From positions 1 to 9,243 of the forward strand of contig JALZWC010000649.1 of the NCBI GenBank assembly GCA_023300255.1: a stretch of DNA of 9,243 nucleotides, given 5' to 3'. The DNA is from Saprospiraceae bacterium (lineage in GTDB: Bacteria > Bacteroidota > Bacteroidia > Chitinophagales > Saprospiraceae). Shown in pieces: positions 1 through 6,452 of this stretch. The translations under genes and the position numbers were made by a program. Position 1 is the stretch's first letter, and the number at the start of each line of letters is the position of its first letter. A model generated the notes under the pieces. The model did no database searches and was not told the origin of the DNA. It was given only the letters and a program-made list of their open reading frames with translations.

Positions 1-523
1 ATATAGAATTTATTTTATCCAAAATATATATCCATATTTCTTGTCATTTTGTGACAGAAATAAAATACGAATCTTTAAGAGAATTTACAATTTAATCCAC
101 ATGAATAAAATATTACTTACACCAACTCCTTATGCAGGGAACTTCTACCCTACTGCACTATTTAGTAATGCACTATTTTATACATTACTACCTTATCTTA
201 TTCAGCGATCCACGTCTAAATTTTTCTCTTCTTAAAAATTCGTTTCCTAATGTAATTAGCGTATCAGAAGGCATTCTGTGTACTTACTAAACACATTATA
301 ACAACAAAGACACACAAATAGTCTATTAGAGGATATGCTCCTTTTGATAGGGGAATACCCTATCCCTAATCGCCTATTATAATATATAATCACTAGCCTA
401 ACAAGCTATCTGATACTGGAATAGCTATGCCTATTTCCTGTACTATATGAATATCTGAAAACCTATTTAAAATTGAATCTAACAGGGATTCAGTAATTGT
501 ATTTAACCAAATTTATTTTCATT
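1..523. other. Gene-free left flank with small hairpins
   Basis: No coding region is supported here. The longest open frame on the + strand (41-235, TTG start; or 101-235 from ATG, 44 codons) has no recognisable domain, no ribosome binding site and a low-complexity AT-rich make-up, so I do not call it. The stretch contains several small inverted repeats: 163-170/183-190 (8 bp), 346-352/358-364 (7 bp, GC-richer), an imperfect one at 414-442, and 474-479/487-492 (6 bp) just before the giant gene. It also has a 10-bp direct repeat, TGCACTATTT, at 154-163 and 169-178. I found no exact TAnnTTTG promoter box for the gene starting at 524. The promoter and 5' leader of that gene must nevertheless lie here or further left. 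Confidence 0.6.
346..364. repeat. Small perfect hairpin GATAGGG/CCCTATC
   Basis: GATAGGG (346-352) and CCCTATC (358-364) are perfect reverse complements around a 5-nt loop (GAATA). It is the most GC-rich stem in the left flank. No T-tract follows, so it is not a good intrinsic terminator on either strand. It could be a leader structure or a protein-binding palindrome upstream of the giant gene; the sequence does not decide between these. Confidence 0.45.
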
Positions 524-3500
524 ATGAAAAAAGCGAGTTTTACCAAAATCCAATTTAGGAATTGGATTACACAGGTAGGAAGGCTGCGCTTCCTAATTTT
601 GTTTGTTTGTTCGTTTGCAGGATTACAGGGAGTAATAAATGCACAAAATTTTACAGGTACTAAAACACACCCACTGAAATTTAACAGCGATAAGGTTTAC
701 ACGACTAGCACTGATTCTATTAAATTGACTAAATGCGGCGGAGAGAAAATTGAATACACGGATGACAATTTTAATGATCCTGGCTTATATTACGATAATA
801 CGGCACGACAAGATACTTTTCAAATTTGCCCACAAAATAGATGGCAAAGAGCAGTCGTTACTTTTGCTCATTTTGATTTAGCACAAAATGATTCCCTCCT
901 TGCTTATCAAGGTAATTTGGAAACATTAAATACAGATCCTTCGCCCTCTTTTGAAAGTGCTGTTGGTTATGCAGTAAGCAATGCCTTTGGTGGCTGGATC
1001 GGAGCTCATTGTGACCCAGCTATTAATAACACTGGATGTTTGACATTTATATTCAAAACGAATGGAGACAATTCAAAAGGAACTGGATGGAGCGCACAAA
1101 TTACTTGCGATGATAATCCTATACAATTAACAGCACCAAATATTCCAAGTGTAAAATTGGATTGCCCTGCTACAGATGATCAATTAAATTGGGCTAAAGG
1201 ATGGATCAACTTTCCATATCCAACCATTAAGAGTGATTGTGAAATTACAAGAGACCCATCAAAATTTATTTTGATTATTAAAAATGCACAAGGTAAAGTC
1301 TGTCATAGAACAGGACCATCAGAGCCTACTTACCCTGATCCAAATCAGTTATATGGTGCTGACTTTACAATTGGCCTTTACACTGCTGAATACAAACTAA
1401 CAGACGATACTATTAAAACAACAGGACCTATTGTTTTCTCAGTACAAGGTCCTTCCCTTACTTGTAATGATGATCTTAACATACCATTTGGATCTGCTTG
1501 TATGATCCAAATACAACCTGATGATATTTTAGAAAATACTTGTGATGCTTCTGGTATTATGCAATATCATATTTCTATCACTTTAGGATCTGGCAAAAAC
1601 AGAAAAGTATTAACTACAGATATAGATACTTTGAGTGCTCCACCTCTTACAGGAAGTGGCTCTTATATTGTTACTGCTAACCATCCAATCATTACAAAAG
1701 AATTGATAGAAGAAGCAGGTCTTTCTGTTTGCGGCGGGCAAGCAGAAGTAATTATCGAAAGAGTATATTACGAATATTTAGCAGATATAAATGCTTACAT
1801 CCCTTGTAATAGTGGTATACAAAGAGACAAATGTTCTTCTATTATTCATTTTAGTGATTTTACAGCACCAGTTGTTAGCTTAGTTTCTGATATAGATACT
1901 TTGGTTGCCTGTAATGAATTAGAGGTAGACTCCTTAATCAATTACTTCATCATTGATAATTGTGATAAAAACGCCACTGTTACTTTCGATGTAGAATTTG
2001 AAGAAACAGATGGTTGTTTTGGTAGCAACGGAGATTCTGGTACTACTAATGCAGTTATAACGTTTATAGCTTCTGATCAATGTGGTAATACTAGTACTAC
2101 CGTAGATAACATCGTATTTATCCGACCTACTACTGCCGTATCTCCTGATATTTTTGTTGTACCAAATTCAATCTTATTACAATGTGATGGAAGTGATGCC
2201 CCAACTGCTAATACTCGTCCAGGTATTAAAACTGGTTACATAAAAAACGGAAATTTCATTGTAAAGGATACTATGGAATTAAGTGAAACAGAATACATCT
2301 GTGGATACATCTTAACTAAAGAAGTTCAAGAAGTACCACAAACAGATTGTGGTAGAAAACAGATCTTAACTTGGCAAGCAATTGACTGGTGTGATTCATC
2401 TACTGGCCCTACTAACCTAGGTAACCAATTCATAGAATATACAGATACTATTGCTCCTAGTTTTACAGGCGTTGGAACAGAACCTATTGAAGTCACCTTA
2501 GGTCACTTTGAATGTACTTATAATGGGACTGCTTTTACCGCACCCGCAGCAATCGATAATTGTAGCGTACCAGTTGTTAGATTAGATGCCATTCTTTTAA
2601 TAGAAGATGATAGTACAAGATGGTCCGTACCAACTGAAGACTGGAGAGAATTAACTTGTAATTCTTATGAATTAAGATGGATTGCAGAAGACCCTTGTCC
2701 TACACAACTTAAAACGGATACCTTAATTCAATTAGTACATGTTAAAGATATAACAAAACCATCTGTAGTTACTACAGATGAATTAATTGTCTCTATACCA
2801 AATGATTGGGGTGCTGTTATTAATGTAAAAGATGTTGATGAAGGAAGTTATGATGCTTGTGGTATTAGCTTAAGAGAAGTAAGAAGAGATGACGAGCCAG
2901 AAGGCTGGGGACAAACAGTAGCGATCAATTGTGCAGATGTTGGAACTATTGTAAGAGTACATTTAAGAGTTACCGACCTAAAAGGAAATCAAAATACAGC
3001 ATGGATGAATATTAGAGCAGAAGATAGAATTGCTGCCGTATGTAACGACTTACCTACCCTTAGTTTAGATTGTTCTGAAATGCATGGAGGAGCAGATTTT
3101 GCTCCAACTACAGATGCAAATGAAGATGGGCAATTTGAAGAAAGTGAGTGGGTGGCTTTAAGTGGTGATCTATTAGTAAGTTTCCAAGAGCAATTTGGTT
3201 TATTTGATTGTAGTGATAATTTGAGCTGTACAAAAGTAACAGGTCCAGAAAATGCAGAAGAGGAATATCAATTGATTAGTTTACAATGTGGTCAGTTTGA
3301 AATAAGAAGAAGATTTCGTTTAAAAGATAGTGGCTTTCATGCAGCCGGTGGTGCTACTGGTAGTAGTGCAATTAACATTAACAGTTGGGCACAGCAAGAG
3401 ATTAATGTTGCCTCGGAAAGTGATTGGAAAGTAACTTTGCCTGCGGATGTTATAGGTACTTGTAATGATGATATTACAAAAGTAACAACTCCTATTTTCA

Positions 3501-5665
3501 GAAGCAGCGGTTGTGATGTAATCGCTTGGGAAGTAGAAGATAAAGTATTCAATGTACCAGGAGATGCCTGTATGAAAATTGAGCGAACCTATCATGTCAT
3601 TAACTGGTGCAAATATTCTGCTGGCGATCCTCAAGTACGAATGCCAAGAATAGAAGCAACCAACGGAAATGTATTAGCCCCAAGAATAGTTGTCGCTAAT
3701 GATACAATCAATCGTAATGTGGGCTATTTCACCTACATCCAAATCTTAAAAATACAAGATAACGAGGCGCCTGTAGTAACAGTTATCAACCCAACAGATC
3801 CTTGTATCAATGGCGTAGAATTTGATGCACTTCCTTTTGGAGAAGAAGATAACACACCAGGTACTGCTCCATTTGAGTGTGATGAAAATAAAACTTGGTC
3901 TGCGACTGCTACGGATTGTTCTACGACAGAATCTATGACTTGGATTGGTCGATTATATGACGAATCTGGTAACTTACTAAAAGAAGTAAATACCAACACT
4001 TTGACTTATACGGTAAGTAACAAGCAAAAATACTATGCAGAATTCTGGGCCTATGATGGCTGCGGCAACTCTGGTGGAATGGTAGGAGATACTATGGAAT
4101 TCTGGGATTGTAAAGCACCAACCGCTTACTTCCTCAACGGTGTTTCTTTAAGTTTATCCTCTAACGGGACCGTAGAATTCTGGGCAACAGATGTTGATAG
4201 AGGAAGTTTTGATAATTGTGCGGATCAATCAGAATTGGAATTCTATATTTTAGATCCTTTATCTGATACTCCGCAGCCAACAACTTATGAAGAGGTCATC
4301 AAATTACCACAAGTAATTACTTATGACTGTATTCGAGTAGGTAATCAATCGATTACAGTTTATGTAGTGGACCCTGAAGGAAATTATGATTTTGCTACTA
4401 CCTCTATTAGTATTCAAGATAATGCTAAAACATGTGAAGGCTTACTAGAAGAGCCTGATGAATTAAGTTTAATCGCTGGTTCTATACAAACGATAGCAGG
4501 TAAGATGGTAGAAGACGTTACGGTAACAGTAAATGAAGGAACGAAATCTCTGACAACAGGATCAGACGGTACTTTCCAGTTTGCTTTAACTAATGGTGAT
4601 AACTATACCCTTACTTCAAAAAAGGATAGCGATGTTTTAAATGGTGTATCTACTTTTGATTTAGTATTAATCAACAAACATATACTTGGAATCACTCTTC
4701 TTGATAGTCCTTATAAGTATATCGCAGCAGATGTCAACCAGTCAGGCACTATTACTGCCTTTGATATGGTTCAACTCCGCCAATTGATTTTGAATATCTC
4801 TACAAGTTTTCCAAGTAGTGAAAGTTGGAGATTTGTAGATGCTTCCTTTGAATTCGGTGATAATCCTTTATCGAATAATTTCAATGAAAATAGAAGCATC
4901 AATAATTTGAAAAATGATATGATGTACAATGATTTTATTGCCATCAAAATTGGAGATGTCAATGAATCTGCAATACCGAATAGCTTAGCGACTGCTACTG
5001 GTCGAAATAGCAAGAAGACTTTATTACTACAGATCGAAGATAAATATGTAACAGAAGGCGAAAGAATTGCCATAGATATTAATGCTACAGACTTAGACCA
5101 GATTCAAGGATACCAGTTTTCAATGAATCACAATGGTTTAGAACTAATGAACATTGAAGATGGATTGGCTACTGCTGACAACTTCAATACAAATTGGAGA
5201 CACACGATTACTACTAGCTGGAATAAAACGAATCAAAAAAATCACAATTCAAAATTATTTACGCTGAATTGTGTAGCGACTACATCAGGGCAACTTAGTA
5301 ATCTATTGAGCATTAGCTCAGATATAACTACCAAGGAGGCCTATGATGAAACAGGTGACATCATGGATATTGCCCTTCAATTCACTAGTGCTAATGCAGG
5401 GCTAGGGTTTGAGTTAAATCAAAATGCACCGAATCCTTTTAGAGGCGAAACGGTCATTGGTTTTACTTTACCTACTGCAAGTTCTGCTACATTAAAAGTA
5501 CTAGATGCACAAGGAAAGGTATTAAAATCTATTGATGGAATGTATCAAAAAGGATACAACACCATCACATTAAACGCAAAGGAGCTCAGAACAACTGGAG
5601 TGTTATATTATAGACTAGAAGCTATTGACAAAGTAGCAACTAAGAAGATGTTAATCATCGAATAA
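524..5665 (+). CDS. Giant secreted multidomain protein (CUB-like, HYR-like repeats, dockerin-like, cohesin-like, T9SS sorting domain)
   Basis: This 1713-residue protein is predicted to be exported by Sec and then delivered to the surface or medium by the type IX secretion system. From the ATG at 524 it has a long signal peptide (basic n-region, hydrophobic core near residues 23-38, cleavage probably around A40/Q41 in VINAQNF). Residues ~71-195 resemble a CUB domain (CGG start, YxDxxxDPGxY, VTFxxFDL, GGWIGAHC, GCLTFIF, GWSAQITC). Five HYR-type domain starts of the form Dxx(A/K)P lie near residues 445, 640, 741, 1078 and 1195, with DxxGN or DxCGN endings. A carboxypeptidase-regulatory-like beta-sandwich (~1321-1366) follows. 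Next come a dockerin-like EF-hand pair (~1368-1484), a cohesin-like region (~1500-1625) and a C-terminal type IX sorting domain (~1629-1713; LNQNAPNPF start, KKMLIIE end). There are about 46 cysteines after the signal peptide, consistent with disulfide-linked extracellular modules. No catalytic domain is recognised. An adhesin, matrix or surface-scaffold role is inference. The ATG at 524 is preferred over an upstream in-frame TTG at 497 because it gives a normal signal peptide start (MKKA). Neither has a clear Shine-Dalgarno, which is usual in Bacteroidota. Confidence 0.92.
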   Translation: MKKASFTKIQFRNWITQVGRLRFLILFVCSFAGLQGVINAQNFTGTKTHPLKFNSDKVYTTSTDSIKLTKCGGEKIEYTDDNFNDPGLYYDNTARQDTFQICPQNRWQRAVVTFAHFDLAQNDSLLAYQGNLETLNTDPSPSFESAVGYAVSNAFGGWIGAHCDPAINNTGCLTFIFKTNGDNSKGTGWSAQITCDDNPIQLTAPNIPSVKLDCPATDDQLNWAKGWINFPYPTIKSDCEITRDPSKFILIIKNAQGKVCHRTGPSEPTYPDPNQLYGADFTIGLYTAEYKLTDDTIKTTGPIVFSVQGPSLTCNDDLNIPFGSACMIQIQPDDILENTCDASGIMQYHISITLGSGKNRKVLTTDIDTLSAPPLTGSGSYIVTANHPIITKELIEEAGLSVCGGQAEVIIERVYYEYLADINAYIPCNSGIQRDKCSSIIHFSDFTAPVVSLVSDIDTLVACNELEVDSLINYFIIDNCDKNATVTFDVEFEETDGCFGSNGDSGTTNAVITFIASDQCGNTSTTVDNIVFIRPTTAVSPDIFVVPNSILLQCDGSDAPTANTRPGIKTGYIKNGNFIVKDTMELSETEYICGYILTKEVQEVPQTDCGRKQILTWQAIDWCDSSTGPTNLGNQFIEYTDTIAPSFTGVGTEPIEVTLGHFECTYNGTAFTAPAAIDNCSVPVVRLDAILLIEDDSTRWSVPTEDWRELTCNSYELRWIAEDPCPTQLKTDTLIQLVHVKDITKPSVVTTDELIVSIPNDWGAVINVKDVDEGSYDACGISLREVRRDDEPEGWGQTVAINCADVGTIVRVHLRVTDLKGNQNTAWMNIRAEDRIAAVCNDLPTLSLDCSEMHGGADFAPTTDANEDGQFEESEWVALSGDLLVSFQEQFGLFDCSDNLSCTKVTGPENAEEEYQLISLQCGQFEIRRRFRLKDSGFHAAGGATGSSAININSWAQQEINVASESDWKVTLPADVIGTCNDDITKVTTPIFRSSGCDVIAWEVEDKVFNVPGDACMKIERTYHVINWCKYSAGDPQVRMPRIEATNGNVLAPRIVVANDTINRNVGYFTYIQILKIQDNEAPVVTVINPTDPCINGVEFDALPFGEEDNTPGTAPFECDENKTWSATATDCSTTESMTWIGRLYDESGNLLKEVNTNTLTYTVSNKQKYYAEFWAYDGCGNSGGMVGDTMEFWDCKAPTAYFLNGVSLSLSSNGTVEFWATDVDRGSFDNCADQSELEFYILDPLSDTPQPTTYEEVIKLPQVITYDCIRVGNQSITVYVVDPEGNYDFATTSISIQDNAKTCEGLLEEPDELSLIAGSIQTIAGKMVEDVTVTVNEGTKSLTTGSDGTFQFALTNGDNYTLTSKKDSDVLNGVSTFDLVLINKHILGITLLDSPYKYIAADVNQSGTITAFDMVQLRQLILNISTSFPSSESWRFVDASFEFGDNPLSNNFNENRSINNLKNDMMYNDFIAIKIGDVNESAIPNSLATATGRNSKKTLLLQIEDKYVTEGERIAIDINATDLDQIQGYQFSMNHNGLELMNIEDGLATADNFNTNWRHTITTSWNKTNQKNHNSKLFTLNCVATTSGQLSNLLSISSDITTKEAYDETGDIMDIALQFTSANAGLGFELNQNAPNPFRGETVIGFTLPTASSATLKVLDAQGKVLKSIDGMYQKGYNTITLNAKELRTTGVLYYRLEAIDKVATKKMLIIE
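4625..4984 (+). other. Dockerin-like calcium-binding repeat pair inside the giant protein
   Basis: Two F-hand-like halves occur in tandem. The first, DSDVLNGVSTFD followed by LVLINKHILG (residues ~1368-1389), keeps D1, D3, V8 and D12 but is off the consensus at positions 5-7. The second, DVNQSGTITAFD followed by MVQLRQLILN (residues ~1403-1424), is a full dockerin-type loop with D1, N3, S5, G6, T7, I8 and D12. A closing FIAIKIGDVNES segment near residues 1472-1482 matches the end commonly seen in such modules. Dockerin type I domains bind calcium and pair with cohesins. Whether this copy binds any partner cannot be told from the sequence. Confidence 0.75.
5021..5398 (+). other. Cohesin-like domain inside the giant protein
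   Basis: Residues ~1500-1625 read as a beta-sandwich of cohesin type: an opening LLLQIEDKYVTEGERIAIDI, then INATDLDQIQGYQFSMNHNG with the hydrophobic strand spacing of cohesins, and a later SKLFTLNCVATTSGQLS strand. The domain sits directly after the dockerin-like pair and before the sorting domain. The call rests on pattern recognition, not on a profile search. An unrelated Ig-like fold is the main alternative. Confidence 0.55.
5413..5662 (+). other. Type IX secretion C-terminal sorting domain
   Basis: The last ~83 residues have the layout of the Por-secretion/type A sorting domain: LNQNAPNPF, then ETVIGFTLPTASSATLKVLD, then GKVLKSI, then LNAKEL with GVLYYRLE, and a terminal basic-hydrophobic KKMLIIE. 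In Bacteroidota this domain directs the protein through the outer membrane by the type IX machinery and is usually removed or exchanged for an anchor at the surface. Confidence 0.9.
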
Positions 5666-5682
5666 TATAACACAGGGATTTG

Positions 5683-5714
5683 CCTCAAGGATTGTTATCG
5701 AATAATCTTTGAGG
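5683..5714 (+). terminator. Hairpin just after the giant gene, probable transcription end
   Basis: CCTCAAGGATT (5683-5693) pairs with AATCTTTGAGG (5704-5714) over 11 positions, one of them a G-U wobble. Pairing can continue three more base pairs into the loop, leaving a 4-nt ATCG loop. It starts 18 bp after the stop codon at 5665, where an intrinsic terminator would be expected. The following bases (TAGTTCTCACTTTCT) are pyrimidine-rich but not a clean T-tract, so termination efficiency is uncertain. Confidence 0.6.
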
Positions 5715-5733
5715 TAGTTCTCACTTTCTATCG

Positions 5734-5820
5734 AAGACTTACACATTCTTTAAAAATTACACATTCTTCAAGACTTACACATTCTAAATTACACATTCTT
5801 TAACCTTTACACCAGTTCTC
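5734..5820. repeat. Cluster of short direct repeats, unit TTACACATTCTT
   Basis: Copies of TTACACATTCTT lie at 5739-5750, 5757-5768 and 5789-5800. A copy lacking the final T lies at 5775-5785, and a degenerate copy near 5808-5819. There is a second-order structure: the ~36-nt block at 5734-5769, which starts AAGACTTACACATTC, is repeated at 5770-5801 with a 4-nt deletion between its two inner copies. Isolated TTACACATT and TTACACA also occur at 5927 and near 6041. The repeats are too short and too closely spaced for CRISPR. They could be a minisatellite from slippage or a set of binding sites. Confidence 0.8.
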
Positions 5821-5822
5821 TA

Positions 5823-5868
5823 AGTAGGGACAATTTTTAAATCCCACATTATAAAAATTGTCCCTACT
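5823..5868. repeat. 17-bp perfect inverted repeat
   Basis: AGTAGGGACAATTTTTA (5823-5839) is the exact reverse complement of TAAAAATTGTCCCTACT (5852-5868), with a 12-nt loop. Just outside, CTCT and AGAG also pair if a short bulge is allowed. No T-tract follows on either strand. The perfect stem suggests either a folded RNA element or a small dispersed palindromic repeat. Confidence 0.8.
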
Positions 5869-5880
5869 AAAAGAGCTATC

Positions 5881-5919
5881 GAAGTTGTTTAAAAATGAAT
5901 TACCTACTTAAACAACTTC
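5881..5919. repeat. 12-bp perfect inverted repeat
   Basis: GAAGTTGTTTAA (5881-5892) pairs exactly with TTAAACAACTTC (5908-5919) around a 15-nt loop. It starts 12 bp after the preceding 17-bp inverted repeat. Bases after the right arm (CTTCAAATTAC) are not a T-tract, so I do not call a terminator. Confidence 0.7.
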
Positions 5920-5942
5920 CTTCAAATTACACATTAGTAGAT

Positions 5943-5962
5943 AAAATTGATTAATCAATTTT
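5943..5962. repeat. 20-bp perfect AT-rich palindrome
   Basis: AAAATTGATTAATCAATTTT reads identically on both strands with no loop. If one T is allowed to bulge, ATA/TAT extends it outward. A loop-free palindrome is more like a dimeric protein operator than an RNA hairpin, but AT-rich palindromes arise by chance in DNA of this composition, so function is unproven. Confidence 0.6.
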
Positions 5963-6060
5963 TATTAACTCTTAAGAATCCAATTGAAATAATTTACAAC
6001 CTAAAATTAGACAATAATTCTTATAACCAATAATCTCAACTTACACACAATTATTTAAGG

Positions 6061-6093
6061 AACAGTTAGTAGTAAAAACTACTACTTTCTGTT
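6061..6093. repeat. Interrupted hairpin TAGTAGT/ACTACTA
   Basis: TAGTAGT (6067-6073) and ACTACTA (6078-6084) form a 7-bp stem with an AAAA loop. AACAG (6061-6065) and CTGTT (6089-6093) add a lower 5-bp stem across an asymmetric internal loop. A T-rich run (TACCTTTTTCTTCTT) follows, so weak + strand termination is possible. The string AGTTAGTAGT followed by R-AAA recurs at 6226-6238. Confidence 0.5.
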
Positions 6094-6183
6094 TACCTTT
6101 TTCTTCTTAGAGAATCGACTAGTATTTTATTAAAAAAACTTTATCCAATAGTTCAAGACATATACTTAAATCGGTTTTCGGTG

Positions 6184-6220
6184 GTCTCCTCTTTTAATTA
6201 AGGGGAGACTTCTTTATTTT
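6184..6220 (+). terminator. Rho-independent terminator, no gene immediately upstream
   Basis: GTCTCCTCTT (6184-6193) pairs with AAGGGGAGAC (6200-6209), ten pairs including one wobble, with a 6-nt loop. It is followed by TTCTTTATTTT (6210-6220). This is the best intrinsic terminator shape in the window and is oriented for + strand transcripts. The nearest upstream gene ends over 500 bp earlier and already has a hairpin of its own. This one may catch read-through, or may end a small RNA that I cannot otherwise define. Confidence 0.65.
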
Positions 6221-6225
6221 AGGTA

Positions 6226-6260
6226 AGTTAGTAGTGAAACCTAACTAATTAGTTTTTTTT
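6226..6260 (+). terminator. Weak second terminator-like stem with T8 tract
   Basis: AGTTAG (6226-6231) pairs with CTAACT (6241-6246). Six bases later comes a run of eight or more T (6253-6261). An alternative pairing, TTAGGT (6219-6224) with ACCTAA (6239-6244), competes with it. The stem is short and the T-tract offset, so it is a candidate only; the T-run may instead belong to the A/T-flanked inverted repeat that follows. Confidence 0.35.
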
Positions 6261-6262
6261 TA

Positions 6263-6324
6263 ACCACATAGGTACATAGGTCACATAGTAATGGATAGCT
6301 ATGTGACCTACGTACCTATGTGGT
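6263..6324. repeat. 26-bp inverted repeat built of CACATAGGT units
   Basis: The arm at 6263-6288 and the arm at 6299-6324 are reverse complements over 26 bp with a single mismatch (A at 6276 against C at 6311); the loop is TAATGGATAG. Each arm is itself a mini tandem repeat (CACATAGGT, ACATAGGT, CACATAG). A T-run on the left and an A-run on the right add about six more pairs after one mismatch. The T-before/A-after order is opposite to an intrinsic terminator on either strand. Intergenic palindromes of the type ACCACANAG...CTNTGTGGT are, to my knowledge, common in Bacteroidota and other phyla, and this looks like a member. Confidence 0.85.
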
Positions 6325-6383
6325 AAAAAAATATTCCTCTAATTTTGTAATGGTACATACTTAATTATATGCTACTTAGTTTT

Positions 6384-6391
6384 TACTTTTG
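6384..6391 (+). promoter_or_regulatory. Bacteroidota-type -7 box (TACTTTTG)
   Basis: TACTTTTG is an exact match to the TAnnTTTG -7 element used by the Bacteroidota primary sigma factor. It lies 62 bp before the lipoprotein ATG at 6453, giving an expected 5' leader of about 55 nt. A convincing -33 TTG partner at normal spacing is not visible, so this rests on the -7 match and position alone. Confidence 0.6.
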
Positions 6392-6452
6392 TGCAACGAA
6401 TAAAATCATAGAACATACTATTTTCAAGTATTACAAAAATTAAATTCAAAAT

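Larger units (their letters stand above)
5666..6452. other. 787-bp gene-free region dense in inverted and direct repeats
   Basis: No open frame of credible length or composition lies here on either strand. The region holds, in order: a terminator-like hairpin (5683-5714), a TTACACATTCTT direct-repeat cluster (5734-5820), a 17-bp perfect inverted repeat (5823-5868), a 12-bp perfect inverted repeat (5881-5919), a 20-bp perfect palindrome (5943-5962), an interrupted hairpin (6061-6093), a terminator with T-rich tail (6184-6220), a second small stem before T8 (6226-6260), a 26-bp near-perfect inverted repeat (6263-6324), and the probable promoter of the next gene (6384-6391). Confidence 0.75.

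Noticed and set aside
41..235. Small + strand open frame of 64 codons in the left flank
   Set aside because: It has a TTG start, no ribosome binding site, no domain and a composition like the surrounding AT-rich spacer; a hairpin and a short direct repeat run through it.
497..523. In-frame TTG start adding nine residues to the giant protein
   Set aside because: The ATG at 524 gives a standard signal peptide beginning MKKA; the extension MYLTKFIFI adds a second hydrophobic patch before the basic region, which is unlikely.
3320..3999. Minus-strand open frames of 71-104 codons opposite the giant gene
   Set aside because: They overlap a clearly coding + strand gene, have no domains, and arise from its codon pattern. 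The same holds for minus-strand frames at 4771-5073, 6489-6689, 6902-7147 and 7530-7841.
524..5665. Cellulosome scaffold
   Set aside because: Dockerin-like and cohesin-like modules are present, but there is no carbohydrate-binding or glycoside hydrolase domain and no neighbouring cellulase, so only self-assembly or calcium binding can be suggested.
5734..5820. CRISPR array
   Set aside because: Repeats are only 12 nt with spacers of 2-6 nt, and no cas gene is present.
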